From the NCBI RefSeq assembly GCF_950295315.1, contig NC_080175.1, forward strand, positions 63,885,353 to 63,949,352: a stretch of 64,000 nucleotides of DNA. Reading direction: 5' to 3'. A model generated the notes under the pieces. That model was not told where the DNA came from and searched no databases. It was given only the letters and a program-made list of their open reading frames with translations. Shown one piece after another: positions 34,435 to 45,804 of this stretch (within the stretch, counting starts at the first letter, position 1; each line of letters begins with the position of its first letter). The DNA comes from Erinaceus europaeus (lineage: Eukaryota > Chordata > Mammalia > Eulipotyphla > Erinaceidae). The position numbers were made by a program, and so were the translations under genes.

Positions 34435-34715
34435 AAGCCCTGGTTTTTACAGGCTACAAAGAGTTAATCTCACTTTTGGCTTCCAACAAACCAGAAGAAC
34501 AATTCAGAATTATAATATAGTGCCATCAGCAACTCTCAATTATGTTTCACTTTGATTTTTGCAAATATAAAGACTAAAATATACATGTTCTGTCAACAAC
34601 TCCAAAGTGCAATTTATTGTATCTACATAATTAAAAGCTTTTTTTCTCTCTCTCTAACAGCAACTTCTTAGCAAAAAATAAAATAACCATTGTTTACTTC
34701 TTCCATCCATTGTCT

Positions 34716-35112
34716 TCCAGGAATTTGTATTGATATAGCTTCACAAAATCTAATGCATTTTTTCTTATGTTAAGGTATGGAATGCCCATACCGACTTTAT
34801 TATCTTTATCACAAATAGATTTTGTATATTAACAAATAAACTTCTGCATTGGGATGATCATAGGATCTTCCTCTTGTCATTTCTTGATGTACTGTGTCAC
34901 CTTTCTTTGTTTGTTAGTGTTAGGTAATGCTTACATTCCTGTAAAAATTTCACTTCATTATCTATGGTTACTTTCATGTATTGTTAAACTTTGTTTACTG
35001 CCATCTTGTTGAGGATATTTTTATCCATGTTTATGAATGATAATGTTTATAATTTCTTATGATGTTTTTGGTTCGAAATCAGTGTAAAATTAACCCTGGC
35101 TTCATAATACAC
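34716..35112 (-). pseudogene. Old L1 ORF2 reverse-transcriptase fragment, antisense
   Basis: The opposite strand shows the ancient-L1 signature CTGCCATCTTGTTGAGGATA and ends at AACCCTGGCTTCATAA, corresponding to the YEAxITLIPK region of the reverse transcriptase. The next SINE sits directly at its end. Confidence 0.6.
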
Positions 35113-35327
35113 TTTTTTAAAGTTCTTTTTTTAAATTTTTTATTTATTTAATATTGGACAGAGAGAGAAATTGAGAAGGGAGGGGGAGACAGAGAGGAAG
35201 AGAGACAGAGAGAAACCTGTAGCCCTGCTCCACCACTCATGAAGCTTTCCCCCTGCAGGTGGGGACCAGGGGCTTGAACCTGGGTTCTTATGCACTGTAA
35301 TGTGTGCCTTTAACCACCTGGCCCCAT
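35113..35327 (-). mobile_element. SINE type C, antisense
   Basis: Minus-strand GGGGCCAGGTGGTTAAAGGC head, CCCAGGTTCAAGCCCCTGGT, AGGGGGAAAGCTTCATGAGT and an AATAAATAAAAAATT tail. Clean copy. The flanking CATAATACACTT repeats on both sides (35103-35114 and 35327-35338). Confidence 0.9.
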
Positions 35328-35338
35328 AATACACTTAA

Positions 35339-36030
35339 TGTGCAATGTCCAAACTTTGTGGAAAACAGTTCTGGAGATTTCTCAGAGCACTAGAAATGGA
35401 ATTACGATATGACCCAGCAATTTCTCAACTGGAGATTTTCTCAAAAGAAACAAAAACACCAATTGTAAGAGATCTAACAATTTGTAACCAACCAAGGTTG
35501 AAACCAACCCAGATGACCATTAATAGGTTAGTGGTGGGGATGAGGGGGGAGTATATTTACACTATGGAATATTACTCATCTGTTAAAAGTGAAGTTGAAG
35601 GCAGGTGGTGGCATACCTGGTTAAGCACACACATGGATCCGGAGTTCAAGCCAACAAGCCACTGCCTCCCCTACTCCACCAAGAGGGAAGCTTCACCAGT
35701 GGTGAAGCAAGTACTGCAGGTGTCTCTCTCTATATCTCTATTTCCCTTTGTTCTGTATCCTGTCAAAAAAAAAAAAAAAGAATAAGGAAAAAATGGTCTC
35801 TGGGAGCAGTGGATTTATGGTGCAGGCACTCAGCTAGTTCCAGCAATATAACCTTAGTGAAAAAAAAGAAAAAAATGAAGTTACATCCTTACATCATCCT
35901 GAATGGAACTTGAAGACACCATTTAAAGGATGACAGAGGACCTAGTGGGGGTGGTATTGGCAGGTGGAAAACTGAGAAATGTGATGCATGTATAAACTAT
36001 TGTATTTACTGTGGACTGTATAACATTAAT
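35339..36030 (+). pseudogene. L1 ORF2 3' end plus 3'UTR, split by a SINE
   Basis: 35345-35600 reads KLCGKQFWRFLRALEM then YTMEYYSSVKS-type motifs of the ORF2 C-terminus. After the SINE at 35598-35868 it resumes with ATCATCCTGAATGGAACTTG and ends near 36030. Diverged relative to copies 1 and 3. Confidence 0.75.
35598..35868 (+). mobile_element. SINE with 3' module, inserted in an L1 end
   Basis: CAGGTGGTGGCATACCTGGTTAAGC head, GAGGGAAGCTTCACCAGTGG body, A run 35765-35779 and a 3' module (GGAGCAGTGGATTTATGGTG). AGTGAAGTT and AATGAAGTTA flank it. Confidence 0.85.
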
Positions 36031-36622
36031 TCCCCATTAATTGTGAATAGTTTATTTTTTATATTGTATTTTATTTTGAGGTTAGTGGTTTATAGTATGG
36101 TTGCTACCACATATCTGTACTCCATGACCCTTCTGTGAATAGTTCCTTACATGTGTACCAGTACCCAGTAACCACCAAAATTTGAAGTTTGTTTTCAGCT
36201 TTATCCTCTTGAAGTAGCTTAAAGATGTTTTGTTATTTCAATTCTAAATACATTTCAAATATCTTAAAATGTATTATCATGCAAGACCATTTCACTTTAT
36301 CAAAATTACGAATTCACCATGTTGCCAACTAGGCAATTAAATTATTGGAGTAATTTTTTTCAGAATCCATTCTATACCTCATTATTTGAATATATATATA
36401 TTTTTTATTTGTTTTATTTTTTCTTCCTGCTTAATGATTAGATTTTTGAGATCTAATAGCTCTATCAATATTTGGACATGTTACTATGACAAAGCAGAGT
36501 CTTTTGTACCACTTAGTTATTATCACTTCAGGGCAAAAAAAATTGTTTCACTAACTGGATTGCTTCTTCACACTACACAAAAAAAGTTAACTCAAATTGT
36601 ATAAGTGACCTGGGGGTAAAAC
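36031..36622. other. No recognisable feature
   Basis: AT-rich unique sequence. The 36386-36604 frame is hydrophobic but without a family match. Confidence 0.5.
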
Positions 36623-36632
36623 CTAAATATAT

Positions 36633-36918
36633 GGGAGTCGGGCTGTAGTGCAGCGGGTTAAGCGCACATGGCGCAAAGCACAAGGACCGGCATAAGGATC
36701 CCGGTTCGAACCCCGGCTCCCCACCTGCAGGGGAGTCGCTTCACAGGTGGTGAAGCAGGTCTGCAGGTGTCTATCTTTCTCTCCTCCTCTCTGTCTTCCC
36801 CTCCTCTCTCCATTTCTCTCTGTCCTATCCAACAACGACAACAACAATAATAACTACAACAATAAAACAACAAGGGCAACAAAAGGGAATAAATAAATAA
36901 AATAAATTAAAAAAAAAA
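36633..36918 (+). mobile_element. Young SINE type A with intact pol III boxes
   Basis: Perfect 10-base target duplication CTAAATATAT (36623-36632 and 36919-36928). A box TAGTGCAGCGG at 36646-36656 and B box GGTTCGAACCC at 36703-36713 both fit the tRNA consensus, spaced as in a tRNA gene, so internal RNA polymerase III promotion is plausible. The body and AATAAATAAAATAAATTAAA tail are complete. A good reference copy for the family. Confidence 0.95.
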
Positions 36919-36928
36919 CTAAATATAT

Positions 36929-37305
36929 GTAGTACATGGAAGAAAAAAATGTAAACATTCCATAACATTGTTTTCAGAGATATAATTGGAGATCATTATT
37001 TTTCTTTAAAATTGATAGAGGAGTATAATCTATAATCCTTCAATCTTGCCAAACAGCTGCTAAATTATTAATAAATTTTATTTTTACAAAGATAGAAAGA
37101 CAGAGGGAGAAAAATGACAAAACCAGACATTCTTCAGGCTCCATAGTCCCATGAATCTGTGGACTACGCAGTAGCTACCTGTCCCTAGTATATCTTGTAG
37201 GCTTTATAATGGTTGCTTATCTGTCTTTTCTCACAGACACACAAGGCTATTCTTAATCATTTGTATGAAGCTTCAAATGCATCTATCCATTAAAACGGGT
37301 TGATT
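36929..37305. other. No recognisable feature
   Basis: AT-rich unique sequence. Confidence 0.5.
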
Positions 37306-37468
37306 CAAGGTTGGGGAGACTGTTTGACTGGTTTTCAAAAAAAAATTTCCTGCCTGAGACTCTGAGGCCCTAGGTTCAATCCCCAGCAACGCCATCAGTC
37401 AGAGCTACGCAGTGCTCTGATCTCTCCCTCTCTTTATATGTCTATATCTCTCTCATTAATTAAATAAA
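37306..37468 (+). mobile_element. SINE type D (second tRNA-like family)
   Basis: GGTTGGGGAGACTGTTTGAC head, CCTGAGACTCTGAGGCCC, B-box-like AGGTTCAATCCCC, CAGAGCTACGCAGTGCTCTG, then (CT)n and an AT-rich end. The body differs from types A to C, so this is a separate SINE family, also seen at 61307 and 49413. Confidence 0.7.
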
Positions 37469-37702
37469 ACAGGTTGATAGATCTTATATTTTGGTGTTAC
37501 ACCAAAAAAAAAAAGTACACCATTCTTTTCCCTAGTTCCTTATCTAACTTGAAAATTATTCGCTGGAACATTTTATATGTAAGAATGATGTAACTTAGAT
37601 CTCAGTTGTATCAACATTTCTTGTACCCAAGAAAAGCTTCTTGCAATTGGTCCTATCTTCACTTCCCCAACATGAACTCTAAGTCCTTAAAATATTTTAT
37701 CT

Positions 37703-37971
37703 GGGAAGTCAAGCGATAGTGCTGCGGGTTAAGCACACGTGACCCAAAGCTCAAGGACAGGAATAAGAACCCCAGTTTGAAACCCCAGCTCCCCACCTGC
37801 AGAGGAGTCGCTTCACAGGCAGTGAAGCAGGTCTGCAGGTGTCTATTTTTCCCCCAACTCTGTCTTCTCCTCTTCTCTTCATTAACTCTGTCCTATCTAA
37901 CACGAAAACATCAATAACAACAATAATAACCAAAACAACAATAAAAACAAAAGGGAAAATAAATAAGTATA
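37703..37971 (+). mobile_element. SINE type A with perfect target duplication
   Basis: AAAATATTTTATCT at 37689-37702 and 37972-37985 (14 bases, perfect). Head TAGTGCTGCGGGTTAAGC, B-box region CAGTTTGAAACCCC and an AAAAGGGAAAATAAATAAG tail. Confidence 0.93.
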
Positions 37972-37985
37972 AAAATATTTTATCT

Positions 37986-38330
37986 TACAGGAGTGATTTT
38001 TTTTGTTTTATTCCCTAATTTTACAGGAGACAACTTTTATGATATAACATATATTAATAATATGACCTACAATAAATATCTGTTTTTTGTGTTCTAGCTG
38101 GGGTAAAATCAGAGGTCAGGCAATCAAACATTCTATTCTTAAGTTACTGATCCCAGGTTATACTTTGGACACCAAGTCTCCAGTGACCCTTACTGCTTGA
38201 AAATGCCATGCATATGTTGTCACACATTTATGGGCGAGTAAAGCACCTCTAAGCAGTCCTGCTGGGAGAATATCCTGTATTTCATTACTTCATATTTCCC
38301 TACTATGTACCATATGTTTTTCCTTTTGCT
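37986..38330. other. No recognisable feature
   Basis: Unique sequence between a SINE and a pyrimidine repeat. Confidence 0.5.
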
Positions 38331-38424
38331 TATTTCACTCCTCCCTCTCTCCCTCTTTTCCTTTCTCCTTTCCTTCTTTCTTTCTTATCTTCTTTCTTTC
38401 TTCCTTCGTTCCTTCCTTCTTTTT
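38331..38424. repeat. (CTTT/CTTC/CTCC)n pyrimidine repeat
   Basis: Imperfect CCTTT, CTTTC and CTTCC runs. Probably an expanded tail region of the adjacent antisense SINE. Confidence 0.85.
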
Positions 38425-38716
38425 TAATTCCTACCAGGGTAAGCAGGGCCTAAGGGCCTGTGGGATGAATTCACCCTTCCCAGTGGGCACCTCCCCCCTT
38501 TCTTTTTCATTATTTCTACTTTATTTGATAGTGCAGATAGAAATTGATAGGGGAAGGGGAAATGGAGAAGGAAAGTGAAAGATAGACACCTGTAGACCTG
38601 CTTCACTACTCATGAAAGTTCACGTTCTCTCTGAAGATGGGGAGCAAAAGTTTGACCCAGGTCTTGTGCATGGTAATATGTGCACTTAACCAAGTGCATC
38701 ACTGCTTGCACCCCAC
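38425..38716 (-). mobile_element. SINE, antisense, diverged
   Basis: The minus strand has a head near 38714 (TGGGGTGCAAGCAGTGATGC), CTGGGTCAAACTTTTGCTCC, a pyrimidine stretch and a degraded 3' module at 38425-38505. Confidence 0.7.
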
Positions 38717-38858
38717 CCCAATTATCTTTTATCTGTCTATCTTAACTTCAAATTACTATGTATTTATACTAGGAATATAATAGTTCTGCAATTTCTATGA
38801 TGTCTGATGAAACACTTAGTCTGATAATAATCTCCAAAGTTTCCAATGAAGACGCATT

Positions 38859-38864
38859 ATGTTT
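38859..38864. repeat. LTR target duplication (left)
   Basis: ATGTTT, repeated at 39267-39272. Confidence 0.8.
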
Positions 38865-39266
38865 TGTTGGGAAATTGTGCTGATGTGGTCACATCCACCA
38901 TGCTGTCCCCTCAGGTTAATGTCAGTTCCCCTCGAAAGTTGATACAATAATCCCATAATCCCAAGTGCCTTTTTTATTCCCCCCCTTCCCATTCCCGCCT
39001 TGTTTCCTAGCCAATCACATCCCAACTTGTCACTTCTGGAATTTCTCCCATAAAAGCCCTTCTTCTTCCACCCCTCACTCTCTTAGCCCCTTCACCTGTG
39101 GACACAGAGGAGGGTTGCTGCGCATAGCGGGAGGTGGCCATTTTGCTAGTTCCATATGGCCCGAACCGCTGCACTCTCACCCAACTCTGAGGTGCCCACG
39201 TGAATAAAGATTTGTGTTCCCTCTTAGCTTCACTCACTTCTCTCTCCCCTGTGATGCAGCAAGACA
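38865..39266 (+). mobile_element. Solo LTR of a class-II-like endogenous retrovirus
   Basis: 402 bases, starting TGTTGGGAAATTG and ending GCAAGACA (TG...CA), with a perfect 6-base target duplication. TGTTGGG starts and 6-base duplications are typical of betaretrovirus-like (ERVK/IAP) elements. Promoter landmarks: CCAAT at 39011-39015, CCATAAAAGCCC (TATA-like) near 39049-39059, polyadenylation signal AATAAA at 39203-39208. There is no internal retroviral region on either side, so it is a solo LTR. It is related in its 3' half to the LTR at 62135-62485. Confidence 0.9.
39050..39057 (+). promoter_or_regulatory. TATA-like box of the solo LTR
   Basis: CATAAAAG in the expected place about 35 bases downstream of CCAAT and 150 bases before AATAAA. 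Confidence 0.6.
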
Positions 39267-39282
39267 ATGTTTTAGATTTATT

Positions 39283-39462
39283 TTCTGATGTTTTTATTTA
39301 TTTATTATTGGATAGAGACAGAGAGAAATTGAGAGAGACAGAGAGACACCAGCAGTGCTGCTTCACCACTCCTGAAGCTTTCTCCGTAAAGGTGGGGGCC
39401 AGGGACTTGAACCTTGCACACTGCAATGTATGCACTAACCAAGTATGCCACCATCAGGACCC
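39283..39462 (-). mobile_element. SINE type C, antisense
   Basis: Minus-strand head GGGTCCTGATGGTGGCATAC, CAAGTCCCTGGCCCCCACC and an AATAAATAAATAAAAAC tail. It lies 17 bases after the LTR. Confidence 0.88.
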
Positions 39463-40218
39463 ATGTTTTATATGTTTCATCTCTCTACACTATATAAAAA
39501 TTTCCACATGATTTATTTATCTTTTTGAACTGTTTCCAAATCAAGATCATACCTTTGTGGTTTTGAGTCAACCTTACAACCTCAAGATGAGAGGTTTATG
39601 AAATAAGAAGTTCTCTGGGGAAACTGTACCTATCATTTCATGGATCTCTCCAAATTTGCCTGATATCTTTTCCTGTATTCCACCATTTGATTTTGTTCAA
39701 TCTTTATGAATATTCTGTCAAGTATATAACCTGAATGCTTTTCACAGCTAAAACCAAATGAAGAGTTAAACCTAATAATAAAGCACTGGAGATAATTATT
39801 CTATTTGTGACCTAATACTGTCAAATTAACGAAATAAACCTCACAGAGATATAAACAGATGTATGATATCAATATATCAAGACTTGAGTTGTTATCAAAA
39901 CTATACTATTGTTATGATACAAGCACTCTTATTAACTTTAATAAGTCACCATTTATTTTTTCATTGTTGGGGCTTCACTTCTCTGACCTGACTATGGTGT
40001 GGGCCAGTTCTGATATCTGAGTGACTTGCAAAGGTCACATAGGTACCCTCCACAGTGAGTTTAATTGCCAGCCTTCAAATATTGGTAGCTGTCGATCTCA
40101 GAGATGGACCAAGATATCCAAAATGTCATAAAAATTTTAGTCATTGGAAAGACATAAACATTTCATAATCACATATTTAAATTGAATACATAAAACAAAA
40201 AACAGTAAAAATTAAAAG
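39463..40218. other. No recognisable feature
   Basis: Unique AT-rich sequence. Confidence 0.5.
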
Positions 40219-40488
40219 GTAGGGGGCCATGTGGTAGGTCACTGGGTTAAGCACACATAGTACAAAATACATGTACCCGCGCAGGGATCCTGGTTCCAAA
40301 CCCCTGCTCTCTACCTTCAGGGGCATCGCTTAACAAGCAGACTTTCTCTTCCCCTATCTTCCCCTGCTCTTTCAATTTTTCTCTGTTATACCCAATGGGG
40401 TGGTGGTGGCCACCAAGAGCAGTGGATTCATAGTGCAGGCACTGAGTCCCAACAACAGCCAAAAATAATTTTAAAATAAAAAAAATAA
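40219..40488 (+). mobile_element. SINE type B
   Basis: Head GGGCCATGTGGTAGGTCACTGG, B-box-like CTGGTTCCAAACCCC, shortened body and a 3' module (CACCAAGAGCAGTGGATTCA). Confidence 0.85.
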
Positions 40489-42387
40489 AAGCTAAATGGA
40501 ATTTATAAAATCTTGAATATTATCATTCTTAATAGTGTCTACTTGACCCATATTTTCAGCTGTGGCTAAAGAAGAGGGCAAGTAGAATCCAGTTATGTGT
40601 TTCTTAATTAGAATTTGTTTGCTAAGATTATTCAAAGCAGCTCTATTTGAAATAGAAAGTAATTAAGGGATTTCTTACTACACCTGCCCATAGGAGATGA
40701 AAGCATCAAAAAATTAATTGAATAATAAATATCACAACAGGGAAACAAAAATTATTTGAATATCACCATCCTCCTGGCTGGAGTCCCAGAACAAGTGAAG
40801 TCCTCCTTTGGCAAAGACAAGAAGATTAGTCATAGGTCCTCTTTTAAGTTTACAAGAACATATATTTAACTAAGATATTGCTGCTCAGGTTTTATATAAT
40901 CTGAAGTCTCATAAACAAAGCAATACTAAAATAGCATGATTTGAATTGCATAGCAATGCTAAGATAAAATGTCAATTATTAACATTTATTTCTTTTTCCC
41001 ACCTGTTTTTTTATTTTCTGTGAGATTTTATGAATATTTAAATTTACAAAAGTGGAAAATTAAAAAAATAACTACAAATAAAAATAACCACATTCTTTAA
41101 TTACTTTTGTTTTTTAATTTCTTCGATGACCTTTAGGAATGAAATAACAGGATGAAACTATCATTGCAAATATAAGAAACTGCTTTAGAAATAAATTTGA
41201 GTTACACAGATCTTTTATCTTGCTAAACAAGCAGAATTTAAGTCAAGTTTTTAATTCCCTCTAGTGTCCAAAGTAGAGTAGAAGTAAATCATTTTCCTCT
41301 GGACAAGGGTAATGTCTTCTCCACATTTCACCCTGTTTTGCATCACACTGAATTTTCTTTGCGACATCATTTTACTATGTTGAGCTAATGTTGATAACAG
41401 TCAAATAATCCTGAGGACTGCTCCAGACAATTCTACTTGAGCATGAGGATCTTTCTATTCTCATTCTAGAAGCATAGCATCTTAGCAGACTCGAAAACCA
41501 CTCTGCCAACCCCCCATGGCTCAACTAAATCCAACACATTCTGTTGTTACAAATGTTACCTACCATTCTTCCGGAAGCATTTTTCTCAGGAACTTTTCAG
41601 TTGACTGGAAAATGAAATTACTACCTCCAATGATGATCTTTATCATTGAAATAATATAACATAAAGAAAAAAAAGATAAAAATAAAAGCTAACAAAGTAA
41701 AACCCAAAATAATTCAGTTCTTACACTTGGGTGACAGTGATGCGAATACAATATTACGAAATTTGTTGTTAAATCATAATTTTGTTGGGCAAAATGACTG
41801 TCAAGATAATGAAAAACACTACATGTAATTATATTTATACAACCTGATCAAAAAGTTCAATATGTAACAACAAATGTAAATTAATAAAGTACATATTAGT
41901 GAGTTTGCAGATATAGATAGCTGCTCAATTTAAGTCTTAGACTATAAAAGGAATTTCTAAAATCCAAACTAGAATATATTTAAATGCTAAAAAGACATTA
42001 ATGTGTTAAGCATCTAGAGCCTGGGACAATTATTGTGAAATATGATATTTTTTTAGTTTTTGGAAAATTATCAGGAGTTATTTTTTAATTACCCATCATT
42101 CTAATTTGCATAAAAAGGACTAGTGTTTATGGATATTTGGAAGAAAAGAGGCAAAATGTGAGGTGATGAGTTCTTTTCTGACAAAGTGTAACATAATGGA
42201 ATTATTCACAATGTGCTTATATTAACAAAATAATCTCTTTTTAATCAAAAACGATCACAGTTTTTGTAAACGTAAAGGGATTTCAGAGACACTCAGAATA
42301 AATGAAAAATAATTTAAGAAGAGCTACTTTCTGTCCTAATCAAGCTTTCTAACCCTATTATCAACTCTGACATTTTCCCAGACCATA
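40489..42387. other. 1.9 kb without a recognised feature
   Basis: Unique AT-rich sequence with no open frame above about 60 codons. No repeat or gene motif seen. Confidence 0.5.
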
Positions 42388-42560
42388 TATATTTTAAAAA
42401 ATTTTTACTTATAAAAAGGAAACACTGACAAAAACCATAGGATAAGAGGGGTACAACTCCACATAATTCCCACAACCAGATCTCCATATCCCATCCCCTC
42501 CCCTGATAGCTTTCCTATTCTTTAACCCTCTGGGAATATGGACCCAGGGTCACTATGTAC
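42388..42560 (-). mobile_element. L1 3' end, antisense, short
   Basis: It contains the reverse of the L1 terminal block (ACAACTCCACATAATTCCCA, CCCATCCCCTCCCCTGATAG) and the tail TTATAAGTAAAAATTTTTTA on the minus strand. Confidence 0.85.
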
Positions 42561-42588
42561 AGTGAGAAAAATATAAAAGAAAAACAAA

Positions 42589-42928
42589 AGGGGCAGTCAG
42601 GTGGTAGTGTGCTGCAGTTTTAAGTGCACATAATGCAAAACACAAGGACTTGCACCAGGATCCCGGTTCCAGACCCGGTCTCCCGACTTACAGGGCTATT
42701 GCTTCGCAGGCAATGGATCAGGTCTGCAGTTGTCTTTCTCTCCTCCTCTTTGTCTTCCCCTCCTCTCTCAATTTCTTTCTGTTCTATTCAACAACAATAG
42801 CAATGACAACATTAACAATAGAAACAAAGGCAACAAAAACGGGAAAAATGGCCGCCAGTAGCAGTGGATTTGTAGTGTAGGCATGGAGCCCCAGCAATAA
42901 TCCTAGAGGCAAGAAAAAACAAACAAAC
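42589..42928 (+). mobile_element. Full-length SINE type B
   Basis: It shows the complete type B plan in one copy: tRNA head (CAGGTGGTAGTGTGCTGCAG), CCCGGTTCCAGACCC B box, body, (CAA)n with GCAACAAAAACGGG exactly where type A ends, then the 3' module (ATGGCCGCCAGTAGCAGTGG ... AATCCTAGAGGC). Confidence 0.92.
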
Positions 42929-43355
42929 CCACAGTCTTCTTTTCAAATTTGTTTTATTTTTAATTAGAAACTGTGTAAAGCTATCTCTGTAAGTTTCCCA
43001 TTCACTATTTACTTATTAATTTTTTAAATTATAAATTAAATACAAAACTGCAATTGCCTTTATCACTGTGATAGCCATTTCAATATATTCCAATACTACG
43101 GTAACAGATTGCTTAATAGAAAAACTGGCCAAATGACTCATTATGTAGTTGTTAGAAGAACACAGGCAGACATATAAACAAGTATTTCTCACTTTCCATA
43201 GTGTAGTGATTATCATGTTAACCTCACACAAGTATTTCTCATTCTTTATGGAATTTATCAGATTATTTATATTATTTATTTATCAGGTTATGTGTCCATG
43301 GATGCATTTCCTACAATAGATGTATAAGATGTCTCTCCTGAGTATGGGTAGTGCT
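42929..43355. other. No recognisable feature
   Basis: Unique AT-rich sequence. Confidence 0.5.
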
Positions 43356-43373
43356 AACACCCAGGATGTATAT

Positions 43374-43583
43374 ACAATTAATTTAATGTTTTTATTTATT
43401 TATTACTAGATAGACATAGAGAAGAATTGAGAGGGGATGGGAAGATAAGGAGGGAGAGAGAGACACACACACACACCTGCAGCACTGCTCCACTGCTTGT
43501 GAAGCTTTCCCCCTGTAGGTAGGGACCTGGGACCTTGTGCACTATAAGTGTGTGCTTAACCAGGTGTGCCACTGCCTGACCCC
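43374..43583 (-). mobile_element. SINE type C, antisense, with long target duplication
   Basis: Flanked by AACACCCAGGATGTATAT (43356-43373) and AACATCCAGGATATATAT (43584-43601), 16 of 18 identical. Minus-strand head GGGGTCAGGCAGTGGCACAC and an AATAAATAAATAAAAACAT tail. Confidence 0.93.
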
Positions 43584-43867
43584 AACATCCAGGATATATA
43601 TTACAGAGGTTCCAGGGCAGGTTTCCAGCACCACTAGACGTCAGTCAGAGTTGAAAGTGCTTTGTTTAAAACAAGGGAACAAACTTATTTTCTCTTTGAC
43701 AGTTTATTAGTTTAGTGATTATTAATGTAGGTCTCATCTTCTTTGCATTTGATAGTAGTTGGTAGTCAGAATTGTGTATGTACAGCATCTCCTGGGTAAA
43801 TCTATGAGATATACCATGTGATCATTTAACTTTCTGCTCACAATTATGGCTGTAACTAATACTTTTT

Positions 43868-44087
43868 TTAAAATATATTTTTATTTATTTATTATATAGA
43901 GAGACACAGAGGAATTGAGAGGGAATGGGGAGCTATAGAGGGAAAGAGAGACAGACAAATGCAGTACTTTTTCACCACTAGTGATGCTTCCCCCTGTAGG
44001 AGGGGAGCACAAGGCTTGAACTTGGGTCCTAGCACAATATAATATGTTTACTCTACAAGGTGTGCAACCACCCAGCCTCTTAAACTA
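43868..44087 (-). mobile_element. SINE type C, antisense
   Basis: Minus-strand AGAGGCTGGGTGGTTGCACA head, CCCAAGTTCAAGCCTTG, body and an AATAAATAAATAAAAATATA tail. Confidence 0.87.
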
Positions 44088-44587
44088 ATATTTCTGCTGA
44101 TTAATTTAAATTTTCTCAGCATCTTAACAAACACATTCTTAAGGAAGCCATCAATGCAGTTGCTTTACTTTAAAAGTTCAATTTTAGGTGATACTCTTCA
44201 CTACTACTATGAAAATCTGATACTGTGTGTTATCAAACCTTGTCACATGTCAAAATGAGCATAGAAAGACTCTTTTTTTCCTCTTGACTAATTTAAATTA
44301 TTGATAAAAATGAAAAGGTATTTGAAGAAGTTCACTTAAATTAGAGTTAGTTCTGAAATTAAAAAAAAAACTATGGTAATTTAACTTTATTACAAAACAA
44401 GATTACCCTGGGTAGACTTTTTCAGACAGAGACAGAAAGATAGGAGTAAGAGGTAGAAATAAAGAAACCACATCATTGAAGCTCCATTCAATGCATTGGG
44501 ATATGGACTGAAACTTGGTTGGCACATACAGAAAAGTAAGCATTATATAAGCAATTCTGTAGGTACTAAGTAGATTATTCTTTTTTT
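44088..44587. other. No clear feature
   Basis: AT-rich. 44420-44550 has a degraded SINE-like GAGACAGAAAGA stretch too diverged to assign. Confidence 0.4.
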
Positions 44588-44782
44588 ATTACGATTTATT
44601 TATTTTCCCTTTTGTTGCTCTTGTCTTTTTATTGTTGCTATAGTTATTATTGTTGTTGTTAATTGATGTCGTCATTGTTAGGACAGAGAGAATAGAGAGA
44701 GGAGGGGAAGACAGAGAGGGGGAGAGAAAGATAGATGCTTGCAGAACTGCTTCACCACCTGTGAAGCGACTCCCTTGCAGTC
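44588..44782 (-). mobile_element. SINE type A, antisense, head missing
   Basis: Tail and body (opposite strand TTTCCCTTTTGTTGCTCTTG to CACCTGTGAAGCGACTCCCT) end abruptly before the tRNA-like head. Confidence 0.85.
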
Positions 44783-44890
44783 AATGTTTCCTTTTTAAAA
44801 ATTAAAAAAAAAGTCTTAAAAAAAAAGAAAGAAAAAAGGAAACGTGACAAAAACAGGTGACCTCAACCAGGTGTGCCACGTTGCCTGATC
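44783..44890 (-). mobile_element. Fragments of an L1 tail and a SINE head
   Basis: An A-rich stretch with AAAAAAGGAAACGTGACAAA resembles the L1 terminal block in antisense. 44860-44890 resembles a type C head in antisense (CAGGTGTGCCACGTTGCCTG). Confidence 0.5.
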
Positions 44891-44904
44891 CAAATTGTTA
44901 TTTT

Positions 44905-45182
44905 TTAAATATTTATTTATTTCCTTTGTTGACTTTGTTTCCATTGTTGTTGTAGTTATTATTGTTGTTGATGTCATCGTTGTTGGATAGGAGAGAGAGA
45001 AATGGAGAGAGGAGGGGAAGACAGAGAGGGGGAGAGAAAGATAGATGCCTGCAGACCTGCTTCACCTCTTGTGAAGCGACTCCCCTGCAGGTGGGGAGCC
45101 AGGGGATCGAATTTGATTCCTTACTCTGGTCCTCGTGCTTTGCACCACGTGTGCTTAACCCGCTGGCTACTGCCTGACTCCT
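44905..45182 (-). mobile_element. SINE type A, antisense
   Basis: Full copy on the minus strand: GGAGTCAGGCAGTAGCCAGC head, GGAATCAAATTCGATCCCC region, body and an AAATAAATAAATATT tail. It resembles the truncated copy 300 bases upstream. Confidence 0.92.
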
Positions 45183-45358
45183 TAAGTAGATTATTCTTAC
45201 AAATGAGACTCATATTGGATATTTATCATATAAATAGAAGAGTTGAGATGTGTTCATATTAATTGGAATAACATACCCATATCTACTTCCCTGAGATCTA
45301 TTTATAGTTGTCATTTTCCCAGAATAATAAGCTAAATCATCACCCAAAGAAAAGATTC

Positions 45359-45585
45359 ACTTTTGAGACCTGGTGGTAGTGCACTTGGTTAAGCGCACAC
45401 ACGTTACAATGCTCAAAGACTTGGGCTCATGCCCTCAGTCTCTGCCTGCATGGGAGACACTTCGAGCTTGATTTAAAACGTCTGCAGGGTGTCTCTCTGC
45501 CTCTCTTCCTCTCTGTCTCCCTCTTCCTCTCAATTTCTGGATGTCTCTATCCAACAGATAAATAAAGATAATTTTAAAAAAGGAA
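45359..45585 (+). mobile_element. SINE type C
   Basis: GACCTGGTGGTAGTGCACTTGG head, CTGCCTGCATGGGAGACACT, (CT)n, ATCCAACAGATAAATAAAGA tail. Confidence 0.85.
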
Positions 45586-45804
45586 ATAACCATCTGCAAA
45601 TTTAATAAGGTATATTCAATCCAAGAAGTGACTTTGAATGCTATTTTTAAAACAGTTTGTCATTCTCAGAGAAATCAATCATTTTTATTAACTGTAAGAA
45701 GTCAAGACAGACTAAGGAATTTAATGTGGATCAAGACATGGCCTTCACAAAATTTAACTATACTCAAAGGTAAAAAATAACTATTTGAATTTTATTGATG
45801 ATCT

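Noticed and set aside
36703..36713. Functional tRNA gene
   Set aside because: The A and B boxes are real but belong to a SINE with body, A-rich tail and target duplication; there is no anticodon-arm structure with a complete acceptor stem.
38865..39266. Complete endogenous retrovirus
   Set aside because: A single LTR is closely bracketed by its 6-base target duplication, leaving no room for an internal region.
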